Source of the DNA: a virus
Reading direction: 5' to 3' (one strand)
Length of the DNA: 36,735 bases
IMG/VR virus record: IMGVR_UViG_3300032265_001280
Coordinates: 1 to 36,735 of that record
A program made the translations under genes and the position numbers. Within the stretch, counting starts at the first letter, position 1. Every line of letters starts with the position of its first letter. The notes under the pieces were generated by a model that was given only the letters and a program-made list of their open reading frames with translations, was not told where the DNA came from and searched no databases. Positions 17,568-26,314 of this stretch are shown in pieces.

Positions 17568-20500
17568 ATGGCTGCAATCGTTAATGCGCGTGACGCGCTC
17601 CTTCAGGCCCCCGGCACCGTCCGGCTGATCGCCACAGACCTTGAAGACCCGTTGAGCATGTTCTCGGCGGTCAAGTCGTGGGACTTCCGCAACAGCCTGG
17701 AAGGGTGGACTATCGGCGGCGCTGGCAACGTCCTGCGTGCCGACTCGTTCGACCTGTCTTCTTCCGGCTCCGATCCACAGATCAACAGCCCTGCCCTCAC
17801 CATCAACGGCGGCTTCTACGACAAGGTGCGCGCTCGCGTGCGCCGCAAAGGCGGCACCGGCTGGCAGGGTTCGCTCTACTACAAGACGCCTGACCGCCAG
17901 ACCTTTGAAGAACTGTTCACGAAGCAAGTCACCGACGCTACCGTGAACGGCAACTGGGTCGTGCTGGAGTGGGACATGGGCGACACCGTCAACTGGACGA
18001 CCAAGACCATCACACAGATCAGGCTCGACCTGGGCGCGAGCGTCAGCGACGTGTTCGAGATCGACTGGATTTCGGTTGGTCGCTATGGCCCGGTCTCCCT
18101 GAGCGACCTGGGCTACACGGGTGCGCTAAACGCAACCTATGGTGCTGACTGGGCGACGAACGTGAACGGCGCTGGCACTGTGAACCAGGCCATCGCTGAC
18201 GCCGCTGCTGACGCTTCCGCTGCGGCCACCGACGCTGACGCCGCCTTGACCCGCCTCGGCTCCATGAGCAACGACGCGGTCATCGACCGCACCGAGAAGC
18301 TGGAGATCGTCAAGGAGTGGAAAGTCGTCACCGACGAGCGAGCTGGCATCCAGGCTCGGGCCGACGAGATGGGCGTCTCCAGGGTCGCCTACGACAATGC
18401 CTACTCGGCGCTGTCCACCTACCTGGGCACCCTTGCCTACACCGACTACACGAAGGACAACGCGGTCGTGCGCTCGACCTTCAACACGAACTGGGCCACG
18501 CTCTACACGCAGCGCCAGCTCCTGTTGAACGCCATCGTCGGAGCCTCAGCCAAGAACGTGTTCGCGCCGACGCGCACCTGGGACTTTGCTGCCGACGCCG
18601 AAGGTTGGGTTGGCGAGTCGGCTACGGCTACCATCACCCAGGGCACCAACTCGATCATCGTAACGTCCGCTGGAGCCGACCCACGTCTGGGATCGGCTTC
18701 AGGACTTGCCCTGGTCGGTTCCCAGAATGACAAATGGCGTATGCGTCTGCGCCGTACCGCTGGTACGGGCTGGCAGGGTTGCCTCTACTACACCACCACG
18801 GCTGGCCCGAACGCCCTGCACGGCTCCTCCTCGTCTTACCAGAAGACCATCGCCACCGACCCGACCATCGGTGGGGCCTGGACGATCATGGAGTGGGACA
18901 TGGCGGCATTGACCGCTGGCGGCACCGACTATGTCCTGAGCACCATCGGCCAGGTCAGGTTCGACCTCGGCGCTTCGGCTTCGGACGTGTTCGAGATCGA
19001 CTGGATCACGGTCGGCAAACACGGCCCTGCCATCTCGGCTATCGACCTGGCAGCAGCCGCCAACACCGCGTCCTGGGGTTCCGTCAATGGTAAGCCGCTG
19101 GACAGCGAGATCATGAATAGCGAACTCGATCCGAAGTTCGCGGGCCTGGACACGCCGTATCTGCGGTGGGATTTCGCCAGCAGCGTCGAGGGCTTCAGCT
19201 TCTCGACCGCCACCTTGACCCACGACGCCACGGACGGCACCATCGTGTGGACGCCGACCGGCTCCAACCCCGTGCTGTCGAAAGGCATCCCTGCGGCCAG
19301 CAAGTTCAACGGTAAGGACTACACCAGGGTGCGCGCTCGCGTGAAGCGTGTGTCTGGCACCGGCCCATGGGAAGGCAACCTCTATTACGGCACAGCAGGC
19401 CCTGTGGCCACCCACGGTGCTGTCACGTCGGCCTATGCCAGAGTCACGCAACCGGCCAACCCTGACGACTGGAACATCCTCGAATGGGACATGACCAAGC
19501 TGGAAGCCGGGGGCACCGACTGGCTTGATAACATCATCGACATGATCAGGATCGACCTGGTCAGCAGCAACTCCCCGGCGTCGTCGTGGAAAATCGACTG
19601 GGTTGCCATTGGCAAGTTCAACACTGGAGTGTCGCCGACCGAGGTGAAGGGCATCCAGGCTGACCTGGCCACCTTGACCACCAACTTCAACAGCACGAAC
19701 GACCGCAATAGCGCCGCCGTCGCGGCTCCGACCATCGCCACCGATGGCACTGCCGTCGATCACACGATCCGCACCGATGGTAGCGCCGACATCTCGTTCG
19801 AGTGGGCCTGGGCGGGTAACGAAGGCGACATCGACGGCTTCCTGGTGTACGTGTTCCAGCGGTCGGCAACGGGGGCATACACCTTCGGCACGACCCCGGC
19901 TGAAGAAACCGTCTTCACCGTCCCGGCCAACAAGCGTGCGTTCATCCTGACTGGCGCAGCGGCCAACCTGTACACCACCTTCGGCGTGCAGGCGTATCGC
20001 TCGGTGGACAAGGACGTGAATGCTGCGGGCGTTATCAAGTCCACCCTGGTGAAGCCCTCGCTGGTGGCTGAAAACCCGTACCAGCCCTCATCCAGTGTAG
20101 CTTTCGCTGGCAACGTCACCGGCACCATCAACGGCACCGCCGTCGCCACCGTGGTGTCCAACGCCTCTGCCGGTAAGACGGCCAACGACGCCCTGCCTGC
20201 CATGAACACGGCGATCACCGGCAAGCTGGCCAAGAACGCCAACGACACCATCACCGGCCAGATCGCCTTGCAGTCCCAGTACGCCCTCCTGGTCGGCACG
20301 GCCAACGACGGCATCTTTTATGGCTCCACCGGCATGTACGGCCGCAAGGGTGGCGTCACCCAGTTAAGCATTGGAGCGGACGGCACGGCCTACTTCGGCG
20401 GCACGCTCGGTGCGAACATTGTTGATGCAGGCAACATCAAGGCCGGAGCTGTCCGTGCGTCGCACTTGATCATCCAGGGTGACGTGACGAACCTTATCCG

Positions 20501-22169
20501 CGATCCGCGTTTTGAAGACCCGAACTGGTGGAGTCTGCCAGGCCACAACTACGGTCGTGGCGACTGGAGTACCACGCAGACAACCGCCTGGAAGGACAAC
20601 TGCTCGCTGTATCTGTACAGCACCGGCAACCAGGTCAGGGAGTTCTGGACGAAAGAGATGATGATCGAGCCAGGCGCTGAGTATTATTTCGAGTATCAGA
20701 TCAGTTTTTCCGGCGACTTCGATGGTGATGTGGCGATTCACTGGTACATGCCGATGGTGTCCTGGTACAACTTCGGCGTGCCGAGTTCGGGCTATGTCTT
20801 CTCGGACAATTCTTCGGAGATTCACTACCCGAGCAACAGCCGTGGCTTCAAGCAAGTCACTGGCAGCGTGTATATTCCAGCCGACCCACGCCTGGTCAAG
20901 AGCGCCATCCGTGTGCGCTTCCGCGTCAACACCGGCTCCTTTGAACTCGGCGGCTTCCGCATCATTCGCAAGCAGGAAACCGTTACGATCCGCGACGGCG
21001 TCATCACGGCTTCCAAGATGAACCTGCCATGGGGCGGCTACATCAACTCGGGCCAGTGGGGCTTCGACGCGGGTGACGGCTTCTGGCTGCAAGGTGGTGA
21101 CGACCCTCGCTTCAGTATCGGCGCAGGCAACGCTCGCCTGACGTTCCAGAAATCGACCGGCGTGCTCAAGATGCGGGGCGCGATTGAAGGTTCGTCTATC
21201 CGCACTTCGGCCTTGGGCATCGAATCGGCGCGCATGATCACCGACTGGAACATGACAGCTCCGTTCGTTATCTTCGACACCGCAGGCAGCTACAACGCCA
21301 ACGCGACCAGCAAGACGGTCACGCTGACGGACATCTGCGGCCCTGCCTACACCGGGGTCGGCTATCACTCCAAGCGCCTTGCCAGCTTCCGTAAGGACAT
21401 CTTCATCAAGGTTACGGTCAACGGCGACTTCGGGTGGGAGAACGTGTACATCGACGTTGAGTACCACAAAAACGGTGGGTGGAATAACATCGCCAGCACC
21501 AGTGCAGACTTCAACTACCGAGCAGGAGTCACCATCGTCGTGCGTTACACCCCATGGTTCGCCGGTTGGGACTGGATTGCATTCCGAGCACGCACCAGCC
21601 AGGGACGCACCTACTCGATCACCATGGAAATCCAGGTATTCAACTTCAACGAAACGACGTTCAGCGAAAACACCTGCTCCGGCATCAATGGTAGCGACGC
21701 AACCTACACGCCACCGCCGCCGACTGAGCGTGAGCCATACTGCGTGGACTTTGAGACCGCACGCTTCCCGGATGGCACTTATGTTCGTGATGTCCTGGTG
21801 GACGACATGGTCGAATGCTGGAACGAAGACCCGATCAATCCAGCCACCGAATACGCAGCAGCACTGCGGGTTCGCTTCGGTCATGAGGAGAGTTACCGTA
21901 TCCGCAGCGAGAGCGGAGCCGAGCTGCTGCAATCGAAGTCCACCCCGATGACCCTGCGCGACGGCAGGATGATCTACACCCCGGCGCTCCTGGGTGAGGA
22001 AATCCTTGTCAAGCGTGGCAATGACTTCGCATGGGAGCGCGTCGTTACCCTTGAAAACATCGGCGTCCGCAAGGTCGTCAAGCTGTCTCTCGGCGACCGC
22101 ACGTTCTTCGCAGGTACCGATCCGGAAGCAACCATTGCAACGCACAACATCCAGCAGATGAAGCCATGA
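17568..22169 (+). CDS. Long central tail fibre with three beta-sandwich repeats and C-terminal Hint domain
   Basis: 1533 residues; the ATG is adjacent to the preceding TAA. Three similar modules begin with WDF...EGW/F at about residues 38, 337 and 535, each ending in a strand with F.IDWI.VG or W.IDWVAIGK. They contain a G.W.G.LYY core and look like jelly-roll, carbohydrate-binding-type domains. A fibronectin-like strand region follows (about 720-850), then a segment with N-D-T-I-T-G-Q-I repeats typical of fibre shafts (YFGGTLGANIVDAGNIKAG). From Cys1392 to Asn1527 lies a Hint-like domain. The protein is probably the central fibre that touches the cell surface. Function in receptor binding is inferred. 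Confidence 0.8.
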   Translation: MAAIVNARDALLQAPGTVRLIATDLEDPLSMFSAVKSWDFRNSLEGWTIGGAGNVLRADSFDLSSSGSDPQINSPALTINGGFYDKVRARVRRKGGTGWQGSLYYKTPDRQTFEELFTKQVTDATVNGNWVVLEWDMGDTVNWTTKTITQIRLDLGASVSDVFEIDWISVGRYGPVSLSDLGYTGALNATYGADWATNVNGAGTVNQAIADAAADASAAATDADAALTRLGSMSNDAVIDRTEKLEIVKEWKVVTDERAGIQARADEMGVSRVAYDNAYSALSTYLGTLAYTDYTKDNAVVRSTFNTNWATLYTQRQLLLNAIVGASAKNVFAPTRTWDFAADAEGWVGESATATITQGTNSIIVTSAGADPRLGSASGLALVGSQNDKWRMRLRRTAGTGWQGCLYYTTTAGPNALHGSSSSYQKTIATDPTIGGAWTIMEWDMAALTAGGTDYVLSTIGQVRFDLGASASDVFEIDWITVGKHGPAISAIDLAAAANTASWGSVNGKPLDSEIMNSELDPKFAGLDTPYLRWDFASSVEGFSFSTATLTHDATDGTIVWTPTGSNPVLSKGIPAASKFNGKDYTRVRARVKRVSGTGPWEGNLYYGTAGPVATHGAVTSAYARVTQPANPDDWNILEWDMTKLEAGGTDWLDNIIDMIRIDLVSSNSPASSWKIDWVAIGKFNTGVSPTEVKGIQADLATLTTNFNSTNDRNSAAVAAPTIATDGTAVDHTIRTDGSADISFEWAWAGNEGDIDGFLVYVFQRSATGAYTFGTTPAEETVFTVPANKRAFILTGAAANLYTTFGVQAYRSVDKDVNAAGVIKSTLVKPSLVAENPYQPSSSVAFAGNVTGTINGTAVATVVSNASAGKTANDALPAMNTAITGKLAKNANDTITGQIALQSQYALLVGTANDGIFYGSTGMYGRKGGVTQLSIGADGTAYFGGTLGANIVDAGNIKAGAVRASHLIIQGDVTNLIRDPRFEDPNWWSLPGHNYGRGDWSTTQTTAWKDNCSLYLYSTGNQVREFWTKEMMIEPGAEYYFEYQISFSGDFDGDVAIHWYMPMVSWYNFGVPSSGYVFSDNSSEIHYPSNSRGFKQVTGSVYIPADPRLVKSAIRVRFRVNTGSFELGGFRIIRKQETVTIRDGVITASKMNLPWGGYINSGQWGFDAGDGFWLQGGDDPRFSIGAGNARLTFQKSTGVLKMRGAIEGSSIRTSALGIESARMITDWNMTAPFVIFDTAGSYNANATSKTVTLTDICGPAYTGVGYHSKRLASFRKDIFIKVTVNGDFGWENVYIDVEYHKNGGWNNIASTSADFNYRAGVTIVVRYTPWFAGWDWIAFRARTSQGRTYSITMEIQVFNFNETTFSENTCSGINGSDATYTPPPPTEREPYCVDFETARFPDGTYVRDVLVDDMVECWNEDPINPATEYAAALRVRFGHEESYRIRSESGAELLQSKSTPMTLRDGRMIYTPALLGEEILVKRGNDFAWERVVTLENIGVRKVVKLSLGDRTFFAGTDPEATIATHNIQQMKP
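20086..20100 (-). repeat. Dispersed 15-bp motif, site 8
   Basis: Minus-strand reading CTACACTGGATGAGG in the long fibre gene; one arm is degenerate. Confidence 0.55.
21741..22148 (+). other. Hint (intein/hedgehog-like) domain at the fibre C-terminus
   Basis: Begins at a cysteine (YC-VDFETARFPDGTYVRDVLVDDMVECWN), matching intein block A. It continues with a block B-like HEESYRIRSESGAELL..STPMTLRDG and ends in an FFAGTDPEATIATHN strand, with the His-Asn pair of inteins six residues from the stop. The block B histidine appears replaced by Thr (TPMT rather than TPxH), and no Ser/Thr/Cys follows the Asn. Splicing is therefore unlikely; cleavage, or a purely structural role, is possible. Confidence 0.62.
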
Positions 22170-22879
22170 TGAATGAATTGATGCAACTTATGAGCGGGGG
22201 AGCGCCGCTCCCCGAGATGGTTCCAACCGTCATCCCGGAGTACGTTCCCCCTCCACACGGTATCAGGGAATTTCCGGTGTCCAGGCAGTTCTGCGAGGTA
22301 GAGCGGACGACTCGAAACGTGCTGACCACATTCATGCAGGCGAGCACTCCCGAGGACACCGACGACACGTACTTCGTGGCCACCGACCCGCCACTTGACC
22401 TGGACGCCACGCCACGTAGGCGTATGACCCAGGTTTTGCGCCACATCGGCGGCACTGAAGTCGGGTGGGAGGAGACCTTGACCCTGGGGCAGATGATCGA
22501 GGCGGCTGTGGCCGAGACCTACGTCGATGTCGATAAGGTCTACACCGACGCCGTTGGGAACCGCACCATGGAGTACACCATCGCCGAAGCCGAGGCCAGG
22601 GCCTACCTGGCGGCTGAAGTGAAGCCGGAGTCCGTGTCGTCGTTTATAGAGGGGCCTGCCCTCAGCAACCCGACCGGCGAGGTGCAGAGCTACGAGTGGG
22701 CCAGCCAGCAGATCGTGGAGCGGGCTGATGCCCTGAAATGGGCAGTGGGACGTTTGCGGGAAGTAAGGATGGCCAGGCAGAAAGACATGCGGGCGGCTAC
22801 CAGTGAGATGGAGCTTGCCATGGCCGTCGCCACCTGGATGGATTTCATCAGGTGGATCAGAGGGGTGTTGGGAATCTGA
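22166..22879 (+). CDS. Hypothetical tail-region protein, possible fibre assembly factor
   Basis: 237 residues, overlapping the fibre stop by 4 nt (two successive ATG codons). It is acidic at the N-terminus with VIPEYVPPPHGIREFPVS. The C-terminal half is helical: YTIAEAEARAYLAAE, a stretch of ERADALKWAVGRLREVRMARQKDMRAA, and a final Trp-rich helix. Placed directly after the long fibre, it may be a fibre chaperone or attachment protein, but no family is recognised. A GC-rich perfect hairpin lies within codons 11-16 (22197-22213). Confidence 0.65.
   Translation: MMNELMQLMSGGAPLPEMVPTVIPEYVPPPHGIREFPVSRQFCEVERTTRNVLTTFMQASTPEDTDDTYFVATDPPLDLDATPRRRMTQVLRHIGGTEVGWEETLTLGQMIEAAVAETYVDVDKVYTDAVGNRTMEYTIAEAEARAYLAAEVKPESVSSFIEGPALSNPTGEVQSYEWASQQIVERADALKWAVGRLREVRMARQKDMRAATSEMELAMAVATWMDFIRWIRGVLGI
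22197..22213 (+). repeat. GC-rich inverted repeat inside the 5' end of a gene
   Basis: GGGGAGC and GCTCCCC flank a 3-nt loop, 31 nt past the start codon of the gene at 22166. There is no T-run, so it is not a terminator. It could affect translation of the mRNA. Confidence 0.6.
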
Positions 22880-22881
22880 GA

Positions 22882-22896
22882 CTGCACTCAGTGTAG
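22882..22896 (-). repeat. Dispersed 15-bp motif, site 10 (intergenic)
   Basis: Minus-strand reading CTACACTGAGTGCAG, 3 nt past a stop codon and ahead of the peptidase gene. Identical to the copy at 8531. Confidence 0.75.
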
Positions 22897-22962
22897 GCAG
22901 GAGAAGGTGGCGCGAACTGATGACTTGAAGTAATATTGGCCAAAGTCAACAAGGAGTTCACC

Positions 22963-23454
22963 ATGGCAAAGTTTCGCGCCGCCTTCTACAAAGGTATCAG
23001 GCCAGGCATCGCTGGCATCTACAGTCACGCCGTCCAGAAGTGGGAGCGCGGCGAATACAGTCACGTCGAGCTGGTCTTCTCGGATGGGATGTCGGCCTCG
23101 GCATCGTTCACCGACAAGGGCGTCCGGTTCAAGCAGATCGACTACACCAAGGTCGAGGACTGGGACTTCATCGAGCTGCCGGCCGAATTGGAAGCCGGTG
23201 CCCGCCAATGGTTCGTGGATCACGACGGCGAGAAGTACGACCTCCAGGGGAACTTCCACTTGCTGATCGGCTTCATCCCCGAGGATCGCAACCGCAAGTT
23301 CTGTTCCGAGGCCGCTGGCTACGCCCTGGGCTTCCCTGAAGCCTGGCGCTTCGGCCCGAACTGCCTGGCAGCTATCCTGCGCAACCCCAACCTGCGCGCC
23401 GTCATGCTCGGTGCGAAGGATCAAACCTTTGGAATCCCATGGCAGCACGGCTAA
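22963..23454 (+). CDS. Permuted papain-like (NlpC/P60/YiiX-type) cysteine peptidase
   Basis: 163 residues from ATG 22963, which has AAGGAG at a 6-nt distance; the longer in-frame ATG at 22936 has no ribosome binding site. The permuted order is seen: a histidine in EYSHVELVFSDG first, then a cysteine in RKFCSEAAGYALGF. In circularly permuted NlpC/P60 and YiiX-like enzymes these form the catalytic pair, with WFVDHDGEKYDLQGN between. Such genes are common near phage tail-tip genes and are thought to cut peptidoglycan or tail peptides during entry. The preceding 83-nt gap carries a copy of the dispersed 15-bp motif and TAATAT at 22931, a possible -10. Confidence 0.7.
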   Translation: MAKFRAAFYKGIRPGIAGIYSHAVQKWERGEYSHVELVFSDGMSASASFTDKGVRFKQIDYTKVEDWDFIELPAELEAGARQWFVDHDGEKYDLQGNFHLLIGFIPEDRNRKFCSEAAGYALGFPEAWRFGPNCLAAILRNPNLRAVMLGAKDQTFGIPWQHG

Positions 23455-25889
23455 GAATTGTCGCCAAGAATCTGGCGAAAAGCGCCAGCATCGTGGCCAC
23501 CAGCGAGGTGGGCAACATGCTCGCCTCGAACCTGAAGAAGCCCTCCAAGAACTCGGTCTGGCGTGCCTCGGGCAAGCTGGCCACCTTGACCCTGTCCTGG
23601 GGGGCCGCTGTCGTCCTGAGCGCCCTGGCACTGCCACACTGCAACCTGTCGCCGACCGCACAGATGCGCGTGCGCGCCACGACCGAGGTCTCGACCACCA
23701 ACCTACTGCCCAACAGCGACGGGCCGGTCTGGACTTCGCCAGCGTTCGGTGGCGTCGGCGACGCCCCAGGCTTCGGCTATTTCGCCCAGTCGATCCAGTT
23801 CCCGTCTACCAAGAGCGTTGACCTGTACCTGTACAGGAACGCCACTATCGCGGTCGGAACTTCGGCCACCTTCTCCTGCTTCGTGAAAATGGACGACGGC
23901 ACCGCGCCGGTCGTTGGCTACAGCAACACCACGGGCGATTTCCGCATCGTGGTGGCCAACTCCGCGATCACCAGCAGCACGCTGGTCACGATCCAGAACC
24001 TGGGCGGCGGTGTCTACAGGGTCACCGGAACCCTGGCCAGCGGTAACGGCGCAAGTTCCAACTTCGGCATCGTCACCTATGCAACCCAGAGCGGCAAGGC
24101 TTTCCGCGTCACCGGCTACCAACTCGAATACGGCACGGTGGCCACGAGCTACTACCCGTCGAATGACACCTTCACGTCACGCTCGGGCAACGCCACCTAT
24201 ATCGGCGACGATGGCCTGATCAAGACCGCTGCAACCGGCGTGGCCCGTATGCAGTACGCACCGTTCGACATGGCAGCGCCGCCGCACCTGTTGCTGGAGG
24301 ATGCTGCCTCGAACTTCACGCGAGGCTCTGCCACCTTGACCACCGCGCACTCCTGGACGCACAGCGGCGTGACAGTCGCTGCCGCGACCGGCAAGTTCTA
24401 TCGTGGCCTCCAGTACCAGAAGATCAGCAAGACCACGACGGCGGCAGCACAGTCGGCCCGCAGCAATGCGGTGACCACCTCCGCTGGTGCCACGCTGACC
24501 TCGTCGTTCGCCATCCGAGCCGACGCTGCGACCAGCGCGGACTTCGGCCAATACGACAACACTGCTGCCACCTTCGGCACCGCCGCAGAGAGCATCGCTG
24601 CCATCGTTGAAGGCCCCGGCACCATCACGACCGTCCAGGCTGGTCTGTTCCGGATCAGCGGCCTGTCGGCGACCGAGGACACCATCGTCCAATGCACCAG
24701 CTTCTACCCAGTGAACTCCTCGGTCACCCTGAACATCTACCCAGGCAGCAGCGTCTCGGTGTCGGCTACCGACTCCGTCCTGGTGACCCGTGTGCAGACC
24801 GAGTACGGTGCCAAGTTCGATGGCACCGACCTGGTCACCAACGGTGCATTCACCACAGACTTGACCGGCTGGACGCTGACGCAGCCTACTGGCGGCACGG
24901 TGACCTGGAGTTCGGGTACGGCCTCCCTGGTCAGCGACGGCGTCGGTATCCCGATCATCGACCGCAGCATTACAACCGTGGCGAACCGGACGTACACCTT
25001 GACCTTCTCGTCCACGACGAGTGCGCTCCAGGCATCGGTCGGCACCACGGCGCGTGCGACGAACCTGGCGAACTTGGCCAACTCCATCGTCGGCAACAAC
25101 ACGCTGACCTTCACGGCCACCGGCACCACGACCTATCTGTCGTTCCGCAAACCGGCAGCGGGTACCTCTGTCCTGGACAACGTCGTGGTCAAGGCTCACG
25201 CCCTGGTGCCGTTCGTGACCTCATACATCGCCACGACGACGGCCACCGGCACCAGGAACCGTGACGCGCATACCACAGCCCTGGGCACCCGTCCCGAGGG
25301 CTACATGGACACCTGGCAGAACTACGGAGTGGACACCGGCTGGCAGACGGCGTGCGCTGCCCCTGGCATCACCCCGGAAGGTATGGACGACATCGTGGGT
25401 GCCAGCGCCTACGCCTACGGTGGAGGCAACACGGCGCGGGCATGGTTCCCGCCAGTGGCGGTGAAGGGCGTGTCGGTTTCGATCAGCGATCCGGACAACG
25501 TGCAGGGTTATGTGGAAGCGGCGATGCTGGTGGTGGGGGAATATTGGTCTCCGGCCAGGAATCCGTCGTGGGGGAACGGCCTCACTCCGATTGATCGGAG
25601 CAAGAACACGGTGACGGAAGGCGGGACACTGAAGTCTGACCGGAGAACACGGTCGAAGAAGTTGTCCGTGAACTTGAACAACATGGAGGAGGCTGATCGG
25701 TCGTACATGGCTGACCTGCTGCTGCGGTGTGGCATCACCGAGCCGATCTTCTTCTGCCTGTTCCCCGAGTCGGACGACCCGAAGCTGGAGCAGCACTACA
25801 CGATCATGGGCAAGGTTTCCACCTTGTCAGCAATGACGATGCCTTATTGGAATGCTGCCAACTCACCACTTGAGCTGGAGCAAGTCTGA
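23439..25889 (+). CDS. Tail tip/fibre protein with lectin-like insertion
   Basis: 816 residues; its start overlaps the peptidase gene by 16 nt. Residues 1 to about 85 (LASNLKKPSKNSVWRASGK...LPHCNLSPTAQMRVRATTE) and about 622-816 (GGGNTARAWFPPVAVKGVSV..., KLSVNLNNMEEADRSYMADLLLRCGITEPIFFCLFPESDDPKLEQHYTIMGKVSTLSAM) look like one ancestral scaffold. Between them about 535 residues form three beta-rich, Thr/Ser/Gly-rich modules (NLLPNSDG, LLLEDAASNFT, LVTNGAFTTDLTGWT openings) like lectin or carbohydrate-binding domains of phage receptor-binding proteins. The modules probably contact the host surface. The fold is inferred from pattern. A motif copy and a terminator follow the stop codon. Confidence 0.7.
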   Translation: MAARLRIVAKNLAKSASIVATSEVGNMLASNLKKPSKNSVWRASGKLATLTLSWGAAVVLSALALPHCNLSPTAQMRVRATTEVSTTNLLPNSDGPVWTSPAFGGVGDAPGFGYFAQSIQFPSTKSVDLYLYRNATIAVGTSATFSCFVKMDDGTAPVVGYSNTTGDFRIVVANSAITSSTLVTIQNLGGGVYRVTGTLASGNGASSNFGIVTYATQSGKAFRVTGYQLEYGTVATSYYPSNDTFTSRSGNATYIGDDGLIKTAATGVARMQYAPFDMAAPPHLLLEDAASNFTRGSATLTTAHSWTHSGVTVAAATGKFYRGLQYQKISKTTTAAAQSARSNAVTTSAGATLTSSFAIRADAATSADFGQYDNTAATFGTAAESIAAIVEGPGTITTVQAGLFRISGLSATEDTIVQCTSFYPVNSSVTLNIYPGSSVSVSATDSVLVTRVQTEYGAKFDGTDLVTNGAFTTDLTGWTLTQPTGGTVTWSSGTASLVSDGVGIPIIDRSITTVANRTYTLTFSSTTSALQASVGTTARATNLANLANSIVGNNTLTFTATGTTTYLSFRKPAAGTSVLDNVVVKAHALVPFVTSYIATTTATGTRNRDAHTTALGTRPEGYMDTWQNYGVDTGWQTACAAPGITPEGMDDIVGASAYAYGGGNTARAWFPPVAVKGVSVSISDPDNVQGYVEAAMLVVGEYWSPARNPSWGNGLTPIDRSKNTVTEGGTLKSDRRTRSKKLSVNLNNMEEADRSYMADLLLRCGITEPIFFCLFPESDDPKLEQHYTIMGKVSTLSAMTMPYWNAANSPLELEQV

Positions 25890-25891
25890 CC

Positions 25892-25906
25892 CTAAAGTCA
25901 GTGTAG
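25892..25906 (-). repeat. Dispersed 15-bp motif, site 11 (intergenic)
   Basis: Minus-strand reading CTACACTGACTTTAG, between a stop codon (2 nt away) and the terminator hairpin at 25912. Confidence 0.65.
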
Positions 25907-25911
25907 TCAGG

Positions 25912-25932
25912 AGGCCCTTCGGGGCCTTTTTT
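25912..25932 (+). terminator. Intrinsic terminator before the lysis region
   Basis: AGGCCC-TTCG-GGGCCT with a stable UUCG loop and six T residues; starts 22 nt past the preceding stop codon. Confidence 0.9.
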
Positions 25933-25933
25933 G

Positions 25934-25962
25934 TTGCTTGTAGGAACTCGCCGATATACAAT
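25934..25962 (+). promoter_or_regulatory. Promoter-like site directly after the terminator
   Basis: TTGCTT and TACAAT with 17-nt spacing, abutting the terminator T-run and 26 nt before the ATG of the membrane protein gene. Confidence 0.5.
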
Positions 25963-25987
25963 TGCCGCAAATCAACGGACAATATCT

Positions 25988-26314
25988 ATGGACATTCAAC
26001 CGCCAGACGGTACTTCAATTTGGACACTGGGTGCTGGTGCGGCGGGGGCATTGCTCTACCTGCGCAAGTTCCTCAGCCGACAGGGTGTGGACATCAAAAA
26101 AGACAGCGCAGAGGCCAATCTTATCCAGACGCTCCAGGAGGAGCGGGATAAGGCAATGGCAGCGGCTGAGAAGGCTTGGGAGACTCGTGCCGAGGACGCC
26201 AAGCTGATCGGCGAGCTGACCAGTGAGGTGCGCGCATTACGGGCACAAGTCGCGGAAATGCGCGCTGTCATGGAACGGATCACAAATGCAAACCAAGCTA
26301 CTCCAGCCGCGTGA
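25988..26314 (+). CDS. Small membrane protein with coiled coil (holin- or inner-spanin-like)
   Basis: 108 residues from ATG 25988; no strong Shine-Dalgarno sequence is visible, and the promoter-like site ends 25 nt upstream. A single hydrophobic segment (about residues 11-27, IWTLGAGAAGALLYL) is followed by RKFL and a long charged helix (about 40-100) with heptad pattern. This is the topology of small lysis accessory proteins (Rz-like) or anchored tail-linked factors. Its stop overlaps the endolysin start by 29 nt, which supports a lysis role. No family motif decides between holin, spanin or other. Confidence 0.6.
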   Translation: MDIQPPDGTSIWTLGAGAAGALLYLRKFLSRQGVDIKKDSAEANLIQTLQEERDKAMAAAEKAWETRAEDAKLIGELTSEVRALRAQVAEMRAVMERITNANQATPAA

